Of a stretch of DNA of 9,845 nucleotides, positions 1 to 6,135 are shown one piece after another (within the stretch, counting starts at the first letter, position 1; every line of letters begins with the position of its first letter). The DNA comes from Hydrogenimonas sp. Lineage in GTDB: Bacteria; Campylobacterota; Campylobacteria; Campylobacterales; Hydrogenimonadaceae. The translations under genes and the position numbers were made by a program. The stretch lies in the NCBI GenBank assembly GCA_021647345.1, contig JAKIUX010000014.1, forward strand, positions 1 to 9,845, given 5' to 3'. Under the pieces are notes generated by a model. That model was given only the letters and a program-made list of their open reading frames with translations. It was not told the DNA's origin and made no database searches.

Positions 1-491
1 TTCAGCTCTTTTAGGCGCTTTACCGACTCGCCTATAGTTTCGTCGATATAGGCTTTGAAGAGTTCGGTCTGCATATGGGCACCCGCTTCATCCTCATCGT
101 AGCTGATAAGTTCGCGGATAATCTTGCTCTCATCTTTGTCGATCTCGTCGAGAACCTCTTCGGCTTTGACCTCGTCGATCTCTTCTATCTGCTGGACAAT
201 GTCAGCCGCATCGTCGGTATCCATCTCTTCGATGATATCGGCAAGCTCTTTGACGTCGATCGCTTCGAGAGCATCCTCTTGTGCACTTTTGGAGAGCTCT
301 GATAGTACGTCGGCTTTCAGATCTTCGGGAAAGGATTTCAGAAGCTCTATAAATCTCTTTTTATCCTCTTCTCTTACCTCTTCGAGAAGTTCCGCTATCT
401 CGTAAGCTTGGGCATTTTCATCCATACCTTCCGAAAAGAGTCTGATACGGCGCTCTATCTCTGCGGTAAGCTCTTCAATATTACGCTCCAT
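1..491 (-). CDS. mgtE: Magnesium transporter MgtE, N-terminal part (runs off the window)
   Basis: MgtE is a Mg2+-gated Mg2+ channel of the inner membrane; its cytosolic N domain and CBS pair sense intracellular Mg2+. The 163 visible residues are the cytosolic sensor. A very acidic helical-repeat region at about 34-137 has the MgtE_N pattern, with repeated short helices rich in E/D and I/L (for example ELADIIEEMDTDDAADIV at 82-99). It leads into YDEDEAGAHMQTE at 131-143, which matches the conserved junction to the first CBS domain (Y-P-E-D-S-A-G-x-x-M-x-T-E in the family). The second CBS domain and the five-helix membrane domain would lie beyond position 1. The ATG at 491 is chosen because GAAGGAG sits 6 bases upstream; Met23 has no such site. 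The gene is divergent from the dehydrogenase at 766. Identification rests on the N domain and the junction motif only. Confidence 0.87.
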   Translation of the reverse strand, partial: MERNIEELTAEIERRIRLFSEGMDENAQAYEIAELLEEVREEDKKRFIELLKSFPEDLKADVLSELSKSAQEDALEAIDVKELADIIEEMDTDDAADIVQQIEEIDEVKAEEVLDEIDKDESKIIRELISYDEDEAGAHMQTELFKAYIDETIGESVKRLKEL

Positions 492-529
492 CGCTTTCTC
501 CTTCGGAATATATTTGGTATAGGGCATAG

Positions 530-558
530 ACTGTAGATAATTAGAGCGGATTTTACAA
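530..558 (-). promoter_or_regulatory. Candidate promoter of mgtE
   Basis: Reading on the minus strand, TTGTAA (553-558) and TACAGT (530-535) are 17 bases apart, each matching 4 of 6 positions of the sigma-70 -35 and -10 boxes. They would start transcription about 30 bases before the mgtE start codon. The match is weak and AT-rich alternatives exist nearby. The rest of the 492-765 gap shows no ORF or RNA gene that I can support. Confidence 0.3.
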
Positions 559-729
559 AAGAGGACCTCTTAAACTGCTGAACTTTTGGTGCTGGTTGTA
601 AAATAGAAAAAAAGTGAGCAGAAAAAAATTGTCCACACTCCTTTCAATATGTGAAAAACTTTCGTTTACCTTCTGCGTGGTAAAATCTTCACAGGCTTGG
701 CCCTCGATTTAAAGGGTTAGTGAACCGAG

Positions 730-761
730 AGCATATGCTTATATTATGTTGAATAAAGGAG
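730..761 (+). promoter_or_regulatory. Palindrome, candidate -10 box and ribosome site before the dehydrogenase
   Basis: A perfect 10-bp palindrome AGCATATGCT (730-739) abuts an AT-rich stretch holding TATATT (740-745) and TATTAT (742-747), either of which could be a -10 box. AAAGGAG (755-761) follows, 4 bases before the ATG at 766. The ribosome site is clear and decides the start. The promoter reading is uncertain because it would leave a very short leader. The palindrome could be an operator, but one copy proves nothing. Confidence 0.4.
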
Positions 762-765
762 TAGC

Positions 766-1701
766 ATGAAGATAGCATTTTTTGAGATAAAACCGCAAGA
801 GAGGGCGTTTTTTTCATCACGACTTAAAGAGCATGAAATAGATTTTTATGAAACCACCATAAATGAAGCTCTCGGAAAAGAGGCTGACTACGAGGCTGTC
901 AGCATATTTATTCATTCAAAAATAGATGATGAAGTTTTGGCGAAGCTGCCTAAGCTGCGCTATCTGCAGACTAGATCTACAGGATATGAACATTTAGTGT
1001 GCAAAACTCTCTACGAAAAAGGTATCGTCGCATCCAATGTTGCAGGATACGGCGGACCTGCCGTAGCTGAGTTTGCCTTTTCTCTTCTTCTTAATGCCAC
1101 GAGAAAAACCTACATTGCGATAGATAGAGCGAAAAAAGGAGTTTTCGAGTATCACGACTTGAATGGTATGGAGCTTTTTGGAAAGAGGCTGGGAATTTTG
1201 GGGCTCGGTACAATCGGCTCTCAGATGGCTTGCATAGGAAAAGGTATGGGAATGCAACTGATGGCATGGTCCCGTAGAAGAAAGGATATAGTGGATGAAC
1301 TCGAAATAGAGTTTACCAAAAACCTCGATGATCTTCTTGGAGAATGTGATGTTATTATGATAGCGCTGCCTCTTACACCGGCAACACGTAATCTCCTGAA
1401 TAGAGAAAATGTGACAAAACTGAAAAAGAGTGCCATAGTCGTAAATGTCGCAAGGGCACAGATTATAGAAGATGAGCTATACGGAGAGCTAGAAAATAGT
1501 CTATGCCTAGACGTTGTAAGCGATGTCAGATATATCGTTAGGCACAATATCATATATACGCCCCATATGGCATACTATACGAGTGAAGCTCTTGAGAGAA
1601 TCATGAAGATTTCCCTAGAAAACCTGAAAGCTTTTATGGAGGGCAGAGAAGTTCCAAATTGTCTCAAGCTCGCTTGCAATAGAGATTATACAAACCAGTG
1701 A
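766..1701 (+). CDS. D-isomer-specific 2-hydroxyacid dehydrogenase family protein with altered active site
   Basis: This 311-residue protein has the fold signature of NAD(P)-dependent D-2-hydroxyacid dehydrogenases (D-lactate, glyoxylate/hydroxypyruvate and phosphoglycerate dehydrogenases). The substrate domain (about 1-100) contains the family segment LRYLQTRSTGYEHL (64-77). The Rossmann domain carries GLGTIG at 146-151. The second strand ends in WSRRR (168-172) with no acidic residue, which in this family suggests NADPH rather than NADH. Arg230 in NVAR and His267 in TPH match the catalytic Arg and His. Family members have about 47 or more residues between these two; here there are 37, and the usual DVFxxEP stretch with the catalytic Glu is replaced by LDVVSDV (248-254), so the Glu is not recognisable. 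The usual Arg-Gly is Arg-Ala. The 73-residue gene follows 14 bases later and is probably co-transcribed. The substrate is unknown and catalytic activity is in doubt. Confidence 0.85.
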   Translation: MKIAFFEIKPQERAFFSSRLKEHEIDFYETTINEALGKEADYEAVSIFIHSKIDDEVLAKLPKLRYLQTRSTGYEHLVCKTLYEKGIVASNVAGYGGPAVAEFAFSLLLNATRKTYIAIDRAKKGVFEYHDLNGMELFGKRLGILGLGTIGSQMACIGKGMGMQLMAWSRRRKDIVDELEIEFTKNLDDLLGECDVIMIALPLTPATRNLLNRENVTKLKKSAIVVNVARAQIIEDELYGELENSLCLDVVSDVRYIVRHNIIYTPHMAYYTSEALERIMKISLENLKAFMEGREVPNCLKLACNRDYTNQ

Positions 1702-1715
1702 AAGGATAGATAATA

Positions 1716-1937
1716 ATGGAGTTTTTGAAAAAGGCGACAGAGTGGGTGCTCGACAAAGAGGAACAGGCTGCAAAAGATTGCAAGATCGACTTGAACGATC
1801 TTCAGAAGCAGATCGATCTAATAAAGAGTAAACGTGACGCTATGAAAAAAGAGTGCGAGGAGAACCTCGCCGAACTTGGGCATATACTGAAGCGGCTTGA
1901 GGTGATAAAAGCGAAAGAGGAGTCCTGCAAAGGTTAG
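1716..1937 (+). CDS. Small charged coiled-coil protein, unknown function
   Basis: I do not recognise this 73-residue protein. It is almost entirely Lys/Glu-rich helix: heptad-like spacing of hydrophobic residues from about Leu26 to Ile64 ([16 protein letters not shown], then [14 protein letters not shown]) predicts a coiled coil, so a homodimer or adaptor is plausible. There is no signal peptide or membrane segment. Three cysteines (22, 47, 71) are spaced along it. The ATG at 1716 is preceded by GAAAGGAT (1700-1707), which overlaps the stop codon of the dehydrogenase, so the two genes are very likely one operon. Its TAG (1935-1937) overlaps the TAA of the convergent chemoreceptor gene (1934-1936). 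The good ribosome site and operon position make it a likely real gene; the function is open. Confidence 0.65.
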   Translation: MEFLKKATEWVLDKEEQAAKDCKIDLNDLQKQIDLIKSKRDAMKKECEENLAELGHILKRLEVIKAKEESCKG

Positions 1938-3025
1938 GACTCTATCTCTTTTACGGCGCTTAATAGCATTTCAAAGCCAATTTTGCTGGAGTTTTCAACT
2001 CTTTCAAACTCTTTGACCGTGCTTTCTAAGTCCTGATGATCAAAAAAGTTCGAGAGTGCCTTTTTTAACCCTTCATGCACTGTTTTATGATGCTTGTCTA
2101 TAGAGTTTAAAATTTCCGTTTTGGATGAGAACAATCTTTTGAGTTCCGATTCGAACCACTTTCCGAAGCGGCAGCTTTTCTCATCTGCTATCTCTTTGGG
2201 GGTGTTTTGCAAAATAGAGTTGTACCCTTGAAGTTTGAGGTGAATATGGTCGATTTTTCCGTTGCTAACCTGCATTCTTCTAATAATCTTAACCATCAGT
2301 TTTTTCAGCTCATTAGAGTTTGAAACTATCCTTTCGGTACGCTCTTTAAAGTCCTGTAGAACATCCATGCCTCTGTGCGCCTCATCCTGAAAACCCTCTC
2401 CAGCCTCTATAATCGCCGAAGCGCTCTGTTTTAATGTAGAGATATTTATCTCAACCTCTTGAGTAGCTTTTTGTGTTCTTTCGGCAAGTTTTCTAACTTC
2501 ATCCGCCACAACGGCAAAGCCTCTTCCGTGTTCGCCTGCACGTGCTGCTTCTATTGCCGCATTGAGCGCAAGAAGGTTTGTCTGGTCGCTTATATCTTTT
2601 ATAAGATTTATGATCTCTGTTATAGAGGCAACATGGTTATTTAAAGCGTCAGAATCATCTTTAAGAGCAGCCGATTTTTGCACTATACTCTCCATTGAAG
2701 AGATAACATCATCACTCTTTTTGCCGATCTGCGTAACCTCTTGGGCATTCTTTTCGTTAAGGGCATTGCCGTCTTCGATCATATTCAGATTATCCTCTAT
2801 TGTCTCTTGAAGAAAATCTGTTCCGTCATCGTAGCTATCTATTAAAATCTTCAAAAGATCGCGTCTTATGATCGCGTCATCTTTCGACTCTTTCGACTGC
2901 TCGTTTGATTTTGTTCTCTCAAGCTCAATTTTAAGTGACTCTATCTCCTCCTTGAGAAGTCGATTTTCATCCCTTAAGAGAGTAAGCTCACCCTCAAGAG
3001 ATTTGACTCTTGCGCCTGAAAACAT
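1934..3025 (-). CDS. Cytosolic methyl-accepting chemotaxis protein with C-terminal CZB zinc-binding domain (TlpD-like)
   Basis: This soluble chemoreceptor signals to the CheA/CheW array. There is no signal peptide or membrane helix in its 363 residues. Residues 5-40 form an N-terminal coiled coil. The signalling hairpin covers about 90-250, with the highly conserved tip at about 145-183 ([20 protein letters not shown], then [17 protein letters not shown]). The C-terminal 110 residues are a chemoreceptor zinc-binding (CZB) domain; probable Zn ligands are His260, Cys285 (in CRFGKWF), His313 and His317 (HKTVH). The arrangement matches Helicobacter pylori TlpD, whose CZB domain mediates responses to oxidants, though this protein is shorter and the N-terminal part shows no other sensor. 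AAAGGAG lies 4 bases before the ATG. A sigma-28 promoter (3074-3100) places it in the flagellar class. A role in oxidant or energy taxis is inference from the family. Confidence 0.93.
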   Translation of the reverse strand: MFSGARVKSLEGELTLLRDENRLLKEEIESLKIELERTKSNEQSKESKDDAIIRRDLLKILIDSYDDGTDFLQETIEDNLNMIEDGNALNEKNAQEVTQIGKKSDDVISSMESIVQKSAALKDDSDALNNHVASITEIINLIKDISDQTNLLALNAAIEAARAGEHGRGFAVVADEVRKLAERTQKATQEVEINISTLKQSASAIIEAGEGFQDEAHRGMDVLQDFKERTERIVSNSNELKKLMVKIIRRMQVSNGKIDHIHLKLQGYNSILQNTPKEIADEKSCRFGKWFESELKRLFSSKTEILNSIDKHHKTVHEGLKKALSNFFDHQDLESTVKEFERVENSSKIGFEMLLSAVKEIES

Positions 3026-3073
3026 AACACTCCTTTTGTAGAATATTTCGCTAAACTATGCGGGTTTTCTATA

Positions 3074-3100
3074 GAATCGGCAAAGAAGACTGACTGTTTA
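3074..3100 (-). promoter_or_regulatory. Sigma-28 (FliA) promoter of the chemoreceptor gene
   Basis: On the minus strand TAAACAGT (3093-3100), 11 bases, then GCCGATTC (3074-3081) fit the flagellar sigma-28 consensus TAAAGTTT-N11-GCCGATAA. TAAA and GCCGAT are exact and the spacing is exact. Initiation would fall near 3066, giving a leader of about 40 bases to the ATG at 3025. Regulation together with late flagellar genes follows from this, as is usual for chemoreceptors. Confidence 0.75.
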
Positions 3101-3140
3101 GCAAAAAATAATTTTTATCGACTTTTAGGAGTTGAGAGGG

Positions 3141-3174
3141 CGGTTTCGCACCCTTAATAAGAGTTGCGAAACCG
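3141..3174 (-). terminator. Strong stem-loop just after the OmpA-family gene
   Basis: CGGTTTCGCA (3141-3150) and TGCGAAACCG (3165-3174) form a perfect 10-bp stem with a 14-base loop, starting 15 bases after the stop codon at 3190. Within the loop CTT/AAG can pair as well. Neither strand has a T-run directly after the stem, so this is not a textbook intrinsic terminator. It could end or protect the ompA mRNA 3' end and separate it from the chemoreceptor promoter region. Confidence 0.5.
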
Positions 3175-3189
3175 AATGCAAGATTGAGA

Positions 3190-3759
3190 TTATCGTTGAG
3201 TAGGAATTATGACAGCTTCGACACGTCTGTTTTGAGCTTTTCCTTCAGGAGTGGCGTTAGAGGCTATCGGGTTCTCTTCGCCGTAAGCTTTTGTTGTTAT
3301 TCTTGAAGCATCTATTCCTCTTGCTACAAGCTCATTTTTAACCGCTTCGGCTCTTTTTGCCGAGAGTTTGAGGTTGTAAGAGGCGCTTCCGTCGCTGTCG
3401 GTGTACCCTTCGAGTCTCACTTTTGTTTGAGGGTGCTCTTTCATATAGGAAACAAGTTTATCTATGTAAGGCGTATCTTTAGACTCTATTTTGGCCGAGT
3501 TAGTAGCAAAGTTTACATGCATTGTAAACCCGATAGCGCACCCTTGAGCATCAACTTTGAAGCCATCAGGAGTGGTCGGACATTTGTCAAGATAGTCAGC
3601 AACACCATCGCCGTCGCTATCAAGCGCGCAACCTCTCTCGTCAACTTTCGTAGTTTTAGATCCTGGGCACTTGTCAAGATAGTCTGCTACTCCGTCGCCG
3701 TCGCTGTCAAGCGGGCAACCTTTTGAATCCACTTTTACGCCATCGGGTGTCCACGGCAC
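3190..3759 (-). CDS. OmpA-family protein, C-terminal part after the frameshift (TSP3 repeats and peptidoglycan-binding domain)
   Basis: This is the downstream half of the split outer-membrane protein, readable as 189 residues from an internal ATG that is probably not a true start: there is no signal peptide, and the first residues continue the broken repeat. It holds the end of one calcium-binding TSP3-type repeat and two full repeats (DSDGDGVADYLDKCP at 18-32 and 47-61). The OmpA_C domain at about 79-189 binds the diaminopimelate of peptidoglycan in this family: Asp121 in GYTDSDG and Arg136 in LSAKRAEAV have the 15-residue spacing of the known binding pair, and the AQNRRVEAVI ending is typical. 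With the N-terminal part restored in frame the protein would be 425 residues, a usual size for the family. Made alone, this half would stay in the cytosol and not function. Confidence 0.85.
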   Translation of the reverse strand: MPWTPDGVKVDSKGCPLDSDGDGVADYLDKCPGSKTTKVDERGCALDSDGDGVADYLDKCPTTPDGFKVDAQGCAIGFTMHVNFATNSAKIESKDTPYIDKLVSYMKEHPQTKVRLEGYTDSDGSASYNLKLSAKRAEAVKNELVARGIDASRITTKAYGEENPIASNATPEGKAQNRRVEAVIIPTQR

Positions 3760-3887
3760 TCATCTTTATAGTCAGCAACACCATCGCCGTCGGTATCGAG
3801 CGGACATCCGTCAAGAGTTACCTCCACTCCGACAGGGGTATTGGGGCACTTGTCTTCACTGTCGGCTACACCGTCATTGTCGCTGTC
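3532..3887 (-). repeat. Four tandem TSP3-type DxDxDG repeats in the OmpA-family gene, with the frameshift in the second
   Basis: Four units of 29-30 codons, each with a D-x-D-x-D-G-V-A-D core and a CP...GC pair, link the barrel to the peptidoglycan-binding domain, as in OprF-like proteins. In DNA the GTC(A/T/G)GC(A/T)AC-like unit begins at 3595, 3682, 3771 and 3861. The spacings are 87, 89 and 90 bases, so only the middle one breaks the triplet rhythm. At the equivalent spot two of the other copies read GGGCACT on the plus strand, whereas this unit reads CGGCACT at 3754-3760: one G is missing. Confidence 0.85.
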
Positions 3888-4466
3888 TGCCGGCTTTGTA
3901 GGCGCCTCTTCCACTTTTTTAACAGGTGCCGGAGCCTCTTTCTCTACTTTTCCAAAAGGTATGGCCAAGCCGGCCGTATAGGCAAGAGTGTGTCCGCCGT
4001 CGTCAAACCTTATGAAGTCGCGCGCTTCGAGTCTAAGAGCGAGAGCTTCCGTTATGAGAACCTTTAGGCCAAGGCCAAGGTTTCCGATGCCTCCATCTTT
4101 GAGACCGGCAAGGTTGTTGGTGAAGTCCTGTACTCCGACACCCGCAAGAAGATATGGTCTTACCTTATCGCTGCTGTCGAGGAAGTGGTAAAGATAGTTC
4201 AGTCCAAACTGGTGGGAGTCTGTGTCTCTTTTCGGGTTTATGCCTCTATAGTCTATGCTGTCCATAAAGTCGTATCCGAGTTCTAGAGTCTGCTTGGAGT
4301 CTATGTTGTAGCCGAGTCTTGCTCCAAGGCTTGTAGAGTCGTCTAGAAACTCTTTGTTCAGCGGTTCAATACCTCCGAACATGGGTGTTATGGAGTATTT
4401 GTACTCCGAAGCCATCAGCGAACCTGCTGCGGCAACACTTAGTATAAGCGCTCCTAACTTTTTCAT
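3735..4466 (-). CDS. OmpA-family outer-membrane protein, N-terminal part (signal peptide, beta-barrel, first TSP3 repeats) ending at a frameshift
   Basis: This is the upstream half of an OmpA/OprF-type protein that anchors the outer membrane to the cell wall. Residues 1-20 are a signal peptide (MKKLGALILSVAAAGSLMAS). About 21-172 has the alternating hydrophobic/polar pattern of an eight-stranded barrel (YKYSITPMFGG, SLGARLGYN, TLELGYDFMDS, FGLNYLYHF, RPYLLAGVGV, ALRLEARDFIRF, LAYTAGLAIPFGKV). A Pro/Lys/Glu linker follows at about 173-193, then one whole TSP3 repeat and the start of a second. Reading ends prematurely in CRGHPMA-stop because one base is missing near 3755; adding it restores CPWTPDGVKVD and runs into the downstream half. 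AAGGAG precedes the ATG at 4466. Either this copy is a true null or the base is a sequencing or assembly error; the undamaged remainder favours error or a very recent mutation. Confidence 0.85.
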   Translation of the reverse strand: MKKLGALILSVAAAGSLMASEYKYSITPMFGGIEPLNKEFLDDSTSLGARLGYNIDSKQTLELGYDFMDSIDYRGINPKRDTDSHQFGLNYLYHFLDSSDKVRPYLLAGVGVQDFTNNLAGLKDGGIGNLGLGLKVLITEALALRLEARDFIRFDDGGHTLAYTAGLAIPFGKVEKEAPAPVKKVEEAPTKPADSDNDGVADSEDKCPNTPVGVEVTLDGCPLDTDGDGVADYKDECRGHPMA

Positions 4467-4498
4467 TCAATTCTCCTTCTTTTTGTCTTGGAAGTCGA

Positions 4499-4526
4499 AT
4501 TATATCCAATAACAGCATAAAGTAAA
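4499..4526 (-). promoter_or_regulatory. Sigma-70 promoter of the OmpA-family gene
   Basis: On the minus strand a perfect -10 box TATAAT (4499-4504) lies 16 bases from TTTACT (4521-4526), a 4-of-6 match to the -35 box. Initiation near 4492 leaves a leader of about 26 bases with AAGGAG just before the ATG. This fits strong housekeeping expression of a major outer-membrane protein. Confidence 0.65.
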
Positions 4527-4630
4527 ATGAGTTACTATTAATGGGATTAAATAGTATAATATTTTGCCATTGAATTAAAGCTCTTTAAAGAGATGCGAAA
4601 AGAGCCTTTGAAGCCTTCTCATCGGCAAGA

Positions 4631-5569
4631 TTAAATCCACCTCTTTTTTCTGAGCCATTTGTAGATAAGCCACGCTATAAGAATATTTAGAGCCCACACC
4701 GCTTCATAGCCGAATCTCCACTCAAGCTCGGGCATATATTTGAAGTTCATTCCGTAATTGCCCACTATAAAAGTAAGCGGCAAAAATATGAGCGAGATTG
4801 CCGCAAGTCTCTGCATAGCCTGGTTCATTCTGTTGCTTAGAAAGCCCATCAGAAGATTTTGCAGGTAGCCTGTTCGGTCGAGGTAGGTTTTGGACTCGTT
4901 TATGAGAAAAGATAGATGCTCTTTTAAGTCTATGAACTCATATTTCAGTTTTTTCCTCATCACTACCGGAAAGTGGTTGAATATCTTATTGATAGTATCG
5001 TTTTGCTGTACAGAGAGTTTGGCTATTCGGTTAAGTGTCCGTCTGGCGAAATAGAGGTTTTTTTGTACCTCCTGCTCATCGAGAGTCTCGTTGAAGATTC
5101 TATCTTCAATCTCTTCGAGTCTATTGTCTATATGGTCTATGACGCTCATGGTGTGGTCGACCATTATATCGATTACGAGGTAGAGAACATACTCCAAAGA
5201 GTCGCTGGGTTTGAATCTTCTGTAGAGTCTATTGACTATATTCTTTACTATTCTCTTCTCTCTGGCGAGAAAGATGAACTTCTGCTCGTGCATTATAATT
5301 GCGATATTCGAGTCATTGTATAGAAGGTCATTCTCTGCGCTTCTTTGAAAATATTTCAATATGGCGAGCTTGAAACTCTCATTCTCTTCATATGCGACAC
5401 TCTGATCTTCGTTTTTTATATCTTCTACGAAGCTTTCCGGAAAATTGTGGCTTTTTAGCCACTCGATGATATCCTCATTCTCGATGGAGGTGAATATTAT
5501 CTGTTTTTTGTGCTCCTGCAGCTCTATTTCATTCTTTTTGTAGAGCCTGTCGTCGGAAAATAGGTACAT
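4631..5569 (-). CDS. corA: CorA-family magnesium (divalent cation) channel
   Basis: CorA proteins are pentameric inner-membrane Mg2+ channels with a large cytosolic funnel and two C-terminal helices. Numbered from the start used here, the 312 residues comprise an alpha/beta N domain (about 1-120), long stalk helices (about 120-250), a first helix near 252-269 (AAISLIFLPLTFIVGN), the signature YGMNF at 272-276 that forms the pore entrance, an acidic-containing loop (MPELEW), and a second helix near 287-305 ending in a basic tail (KWLRKKRWI). A GTG at 5578 in the same frame is three codons longer, but it overlaps the ribosome site GAGGAG (5578-5583). The ATG at 5569 sits 8 bases after that site and is the better start. 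Many bacteria also have Co2+, Ni2+ or Zn2+ transporters of this family, so the ion is not proven. The promoter area contains one copy of the 27-bp inverted repeat (5606-5632). Confidence 0.9.
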   Translation of the reverse strand: MYLFSDDRLYKKNEIELQEHKKQIIFTSIENEDIIEWLKSHNFPESFVEDIKNEDQSVAYEENESFKLAILKYFQRSAENDLLYNDSNIAIIMHEQKFIFLAREKRIVKNIVNRLYRRFKPSDSLEYVLYLVIDIMVDHTMSVIDHIDNRLEEIEDRIFNETLDEQEVQKNLYFARRTLNRIAKLSVQQNDTINKIFNHFPVVMRKKLKYEFIDLKEHLSFLINESKTYLDRTGYLQNLLMGFLSNRMNQAMQRLAAISLIFLPLTFIVGNYGMNFKYMPELEWRFGYEAVWALNILIAWLIYKWLRKKRWI

Positions 5570-5605
5570 ATTTTTCACTCCTCTTGCTTTATTATCAATT
5601 AAAGC

Positions 5606-5632
5606 CTCTGAACAATTAAAATTTAGCGAAGG
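5606..5632. repeat. 27-bp inverted repeat, left copy (upstream of corA)
   Basis: This segment is the reverse complement of 6136-6162 with one mismatch in 27 positions; each begins or ends in CTCTGAA/TTCAGAG and contains TTTAGCGAAGG/CCTTCGCTAAA. It lies 37 bases before the corA start and in the same orientation to corA as the other copy is to the EI24 gene. It is either a shared promoter or operator element, or one end of a small 557-bp insertion. No target-site duplication is visible. Confidence 0.7.
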
Positions 5633-5701
5633 TTTTAAGATTTTAGTTTGAAAGTTTCAAGATAATCCTCACCGCTTTTAAGATCTGCCCCTTCAATCTT
5701 T

Positions 5702-5914
5702 TCATGGGTGCTCTTTGGCATATTTGGTTATATTGATCGGTTTGTATAGAAGAGAGCGCTTGAGCTTGGTATCTGCCGTTTCACTTCTCTCTCGGCCGAG
5801 TTCTGAAAGGCAGCGTTTGTAGTTGACGAGTGCGTCAGGACCGAAAAGGCGACTCTCTGTCGGCGCTGCAGTGATCGTAACAGCCAATAAAAGCAGTGCC
5901 AAAATGTCTCTCAT
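5702..5914 (-). CDS. Small predicted secreted protein, unknown function
   Basis: I do not recognise this protein. The 70 residues start with a short basic N-region and a strongly hydrophobic stretch (MRDILALLLLAVTITAAPTE), typical of a Sec signal peptide, with likely cleavage near residues 17-18. The mature part of about 52 residues is polar and basic, with a single Cys (37) and no known motif. Periplasmic location is inferred. A TTG at 5938 would add eight residues before the hydrophobic stretch, but the ATG at 5914 has AGAGG 6 bases upstream and gives a cleaner signal peptide, so I prefer it. The gene is bracketed by the two 27-bp inverted repeats and lies 132 bases from corA, so it may form its own unit. 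There is no homologue I can name, and coding status rests on the signal peptide and ribosome site. Confidence 0.55.
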   Translation of the reverse strand: MRDILALLLLAVTITAAPTESRLFGPDALVNYKRCLSELGRERSETADTKLKRSLLYKPINITKYAKEHP

Positions 5915-6006
5915 AGGAAGCCTCTGGTTTAGAATCAAAAAAATATAGTACTACACTGCACCTCTAAAAAGGCTGAACGGCAAGAAAAGGTAAATGATAT
6001 CTTTGA

Positions 6007-6033
6007 TAGAATAGTTTTTAGCGAAGCCGATAA
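6007..6033 (+). promoter_or_regulatory. Candidate second sigma-28 promoter
   Basis: GCCGATAA (6026-6033) is identical to the sigma-28 -10 consensus. Exactly 11 bases upstream is TAGAATAG (6007-6014), a partial match to TAAAGTTT. The start would be near 6040, pointing at the hairpin and T-run at 6070-6102 and, beyond it, the EI24 gene. The weak -35 part keeps confidence moderate. Confidence 0.4.
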
Positions 6034-6069
6034 AGTTAGATGTTAGATTGCAGATGTTGAGTGTTGAAT

Positions 6070-6102
6070 GAAGGATGGAAGCTCTCCTTCCTTATATTTT
6101 TT
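6070..6102 (+). terminator. Weak hairpin followed by six T
   Basis: GAAGGA (6070-6075) can pair with TCCTTC (6085-6090), or GGAAG (6077-6081) with CTTCC (6087-6091). Then comes TTATA and a run of six T (6097-6102). It has the layout of an intrinsic terminator on the plus strand, although no recognised gene precedes it. The stem is short, so this is tentative. Confidence 0.3.
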
Positions 6103-6135
6103 GATTAACTATAGGCTAACGACAAAGTTTCAAAG

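Noticed and set aside
75..405. Two plus-strand ORFs opposite mgtE
   Set aside because: The Ser/Leu-rich low-complexity products are what the reverse of an acidic helical protein gives; the minus strand carries the MgtE pattern.
681..707. TAAAATCT-N11-GCCCTCGA resembling a sigma-28 promoter before the dehydrogenase
   Set aside because: The -10 half departs from GCCGATAA after GCC, so only the spacing and TAAA agree.
3532..3887. Regularly spaced repeats that might suggest a CRISPR or minisatellite
   Set aside because: They are imperfect, encode in-frame TSP3 calcium-binding units and lie within a gene; there are no unique spacers of constant length.
4581..4592. 12-bp perfect palindrome CTCTTTAAAGAG between corA and the OmpA gene
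   Set aside because: It has no loop and no following T-run, and such AT-rich palindromes arise easily; one copy does not support an operator or terminator.
1..5569. mgtE and corA as parts of one magnesium-homeostasis operon
   Set aside because: They are over 4 kb apart with unrelated genes and opposite-strand units between; co-location may be chance.
5570..5578. GTG start three codons upstream for corA
   Set aside because: The GTG overlaps the GAGGAG ribosome site; the ATG at 5569 has proper spacing.
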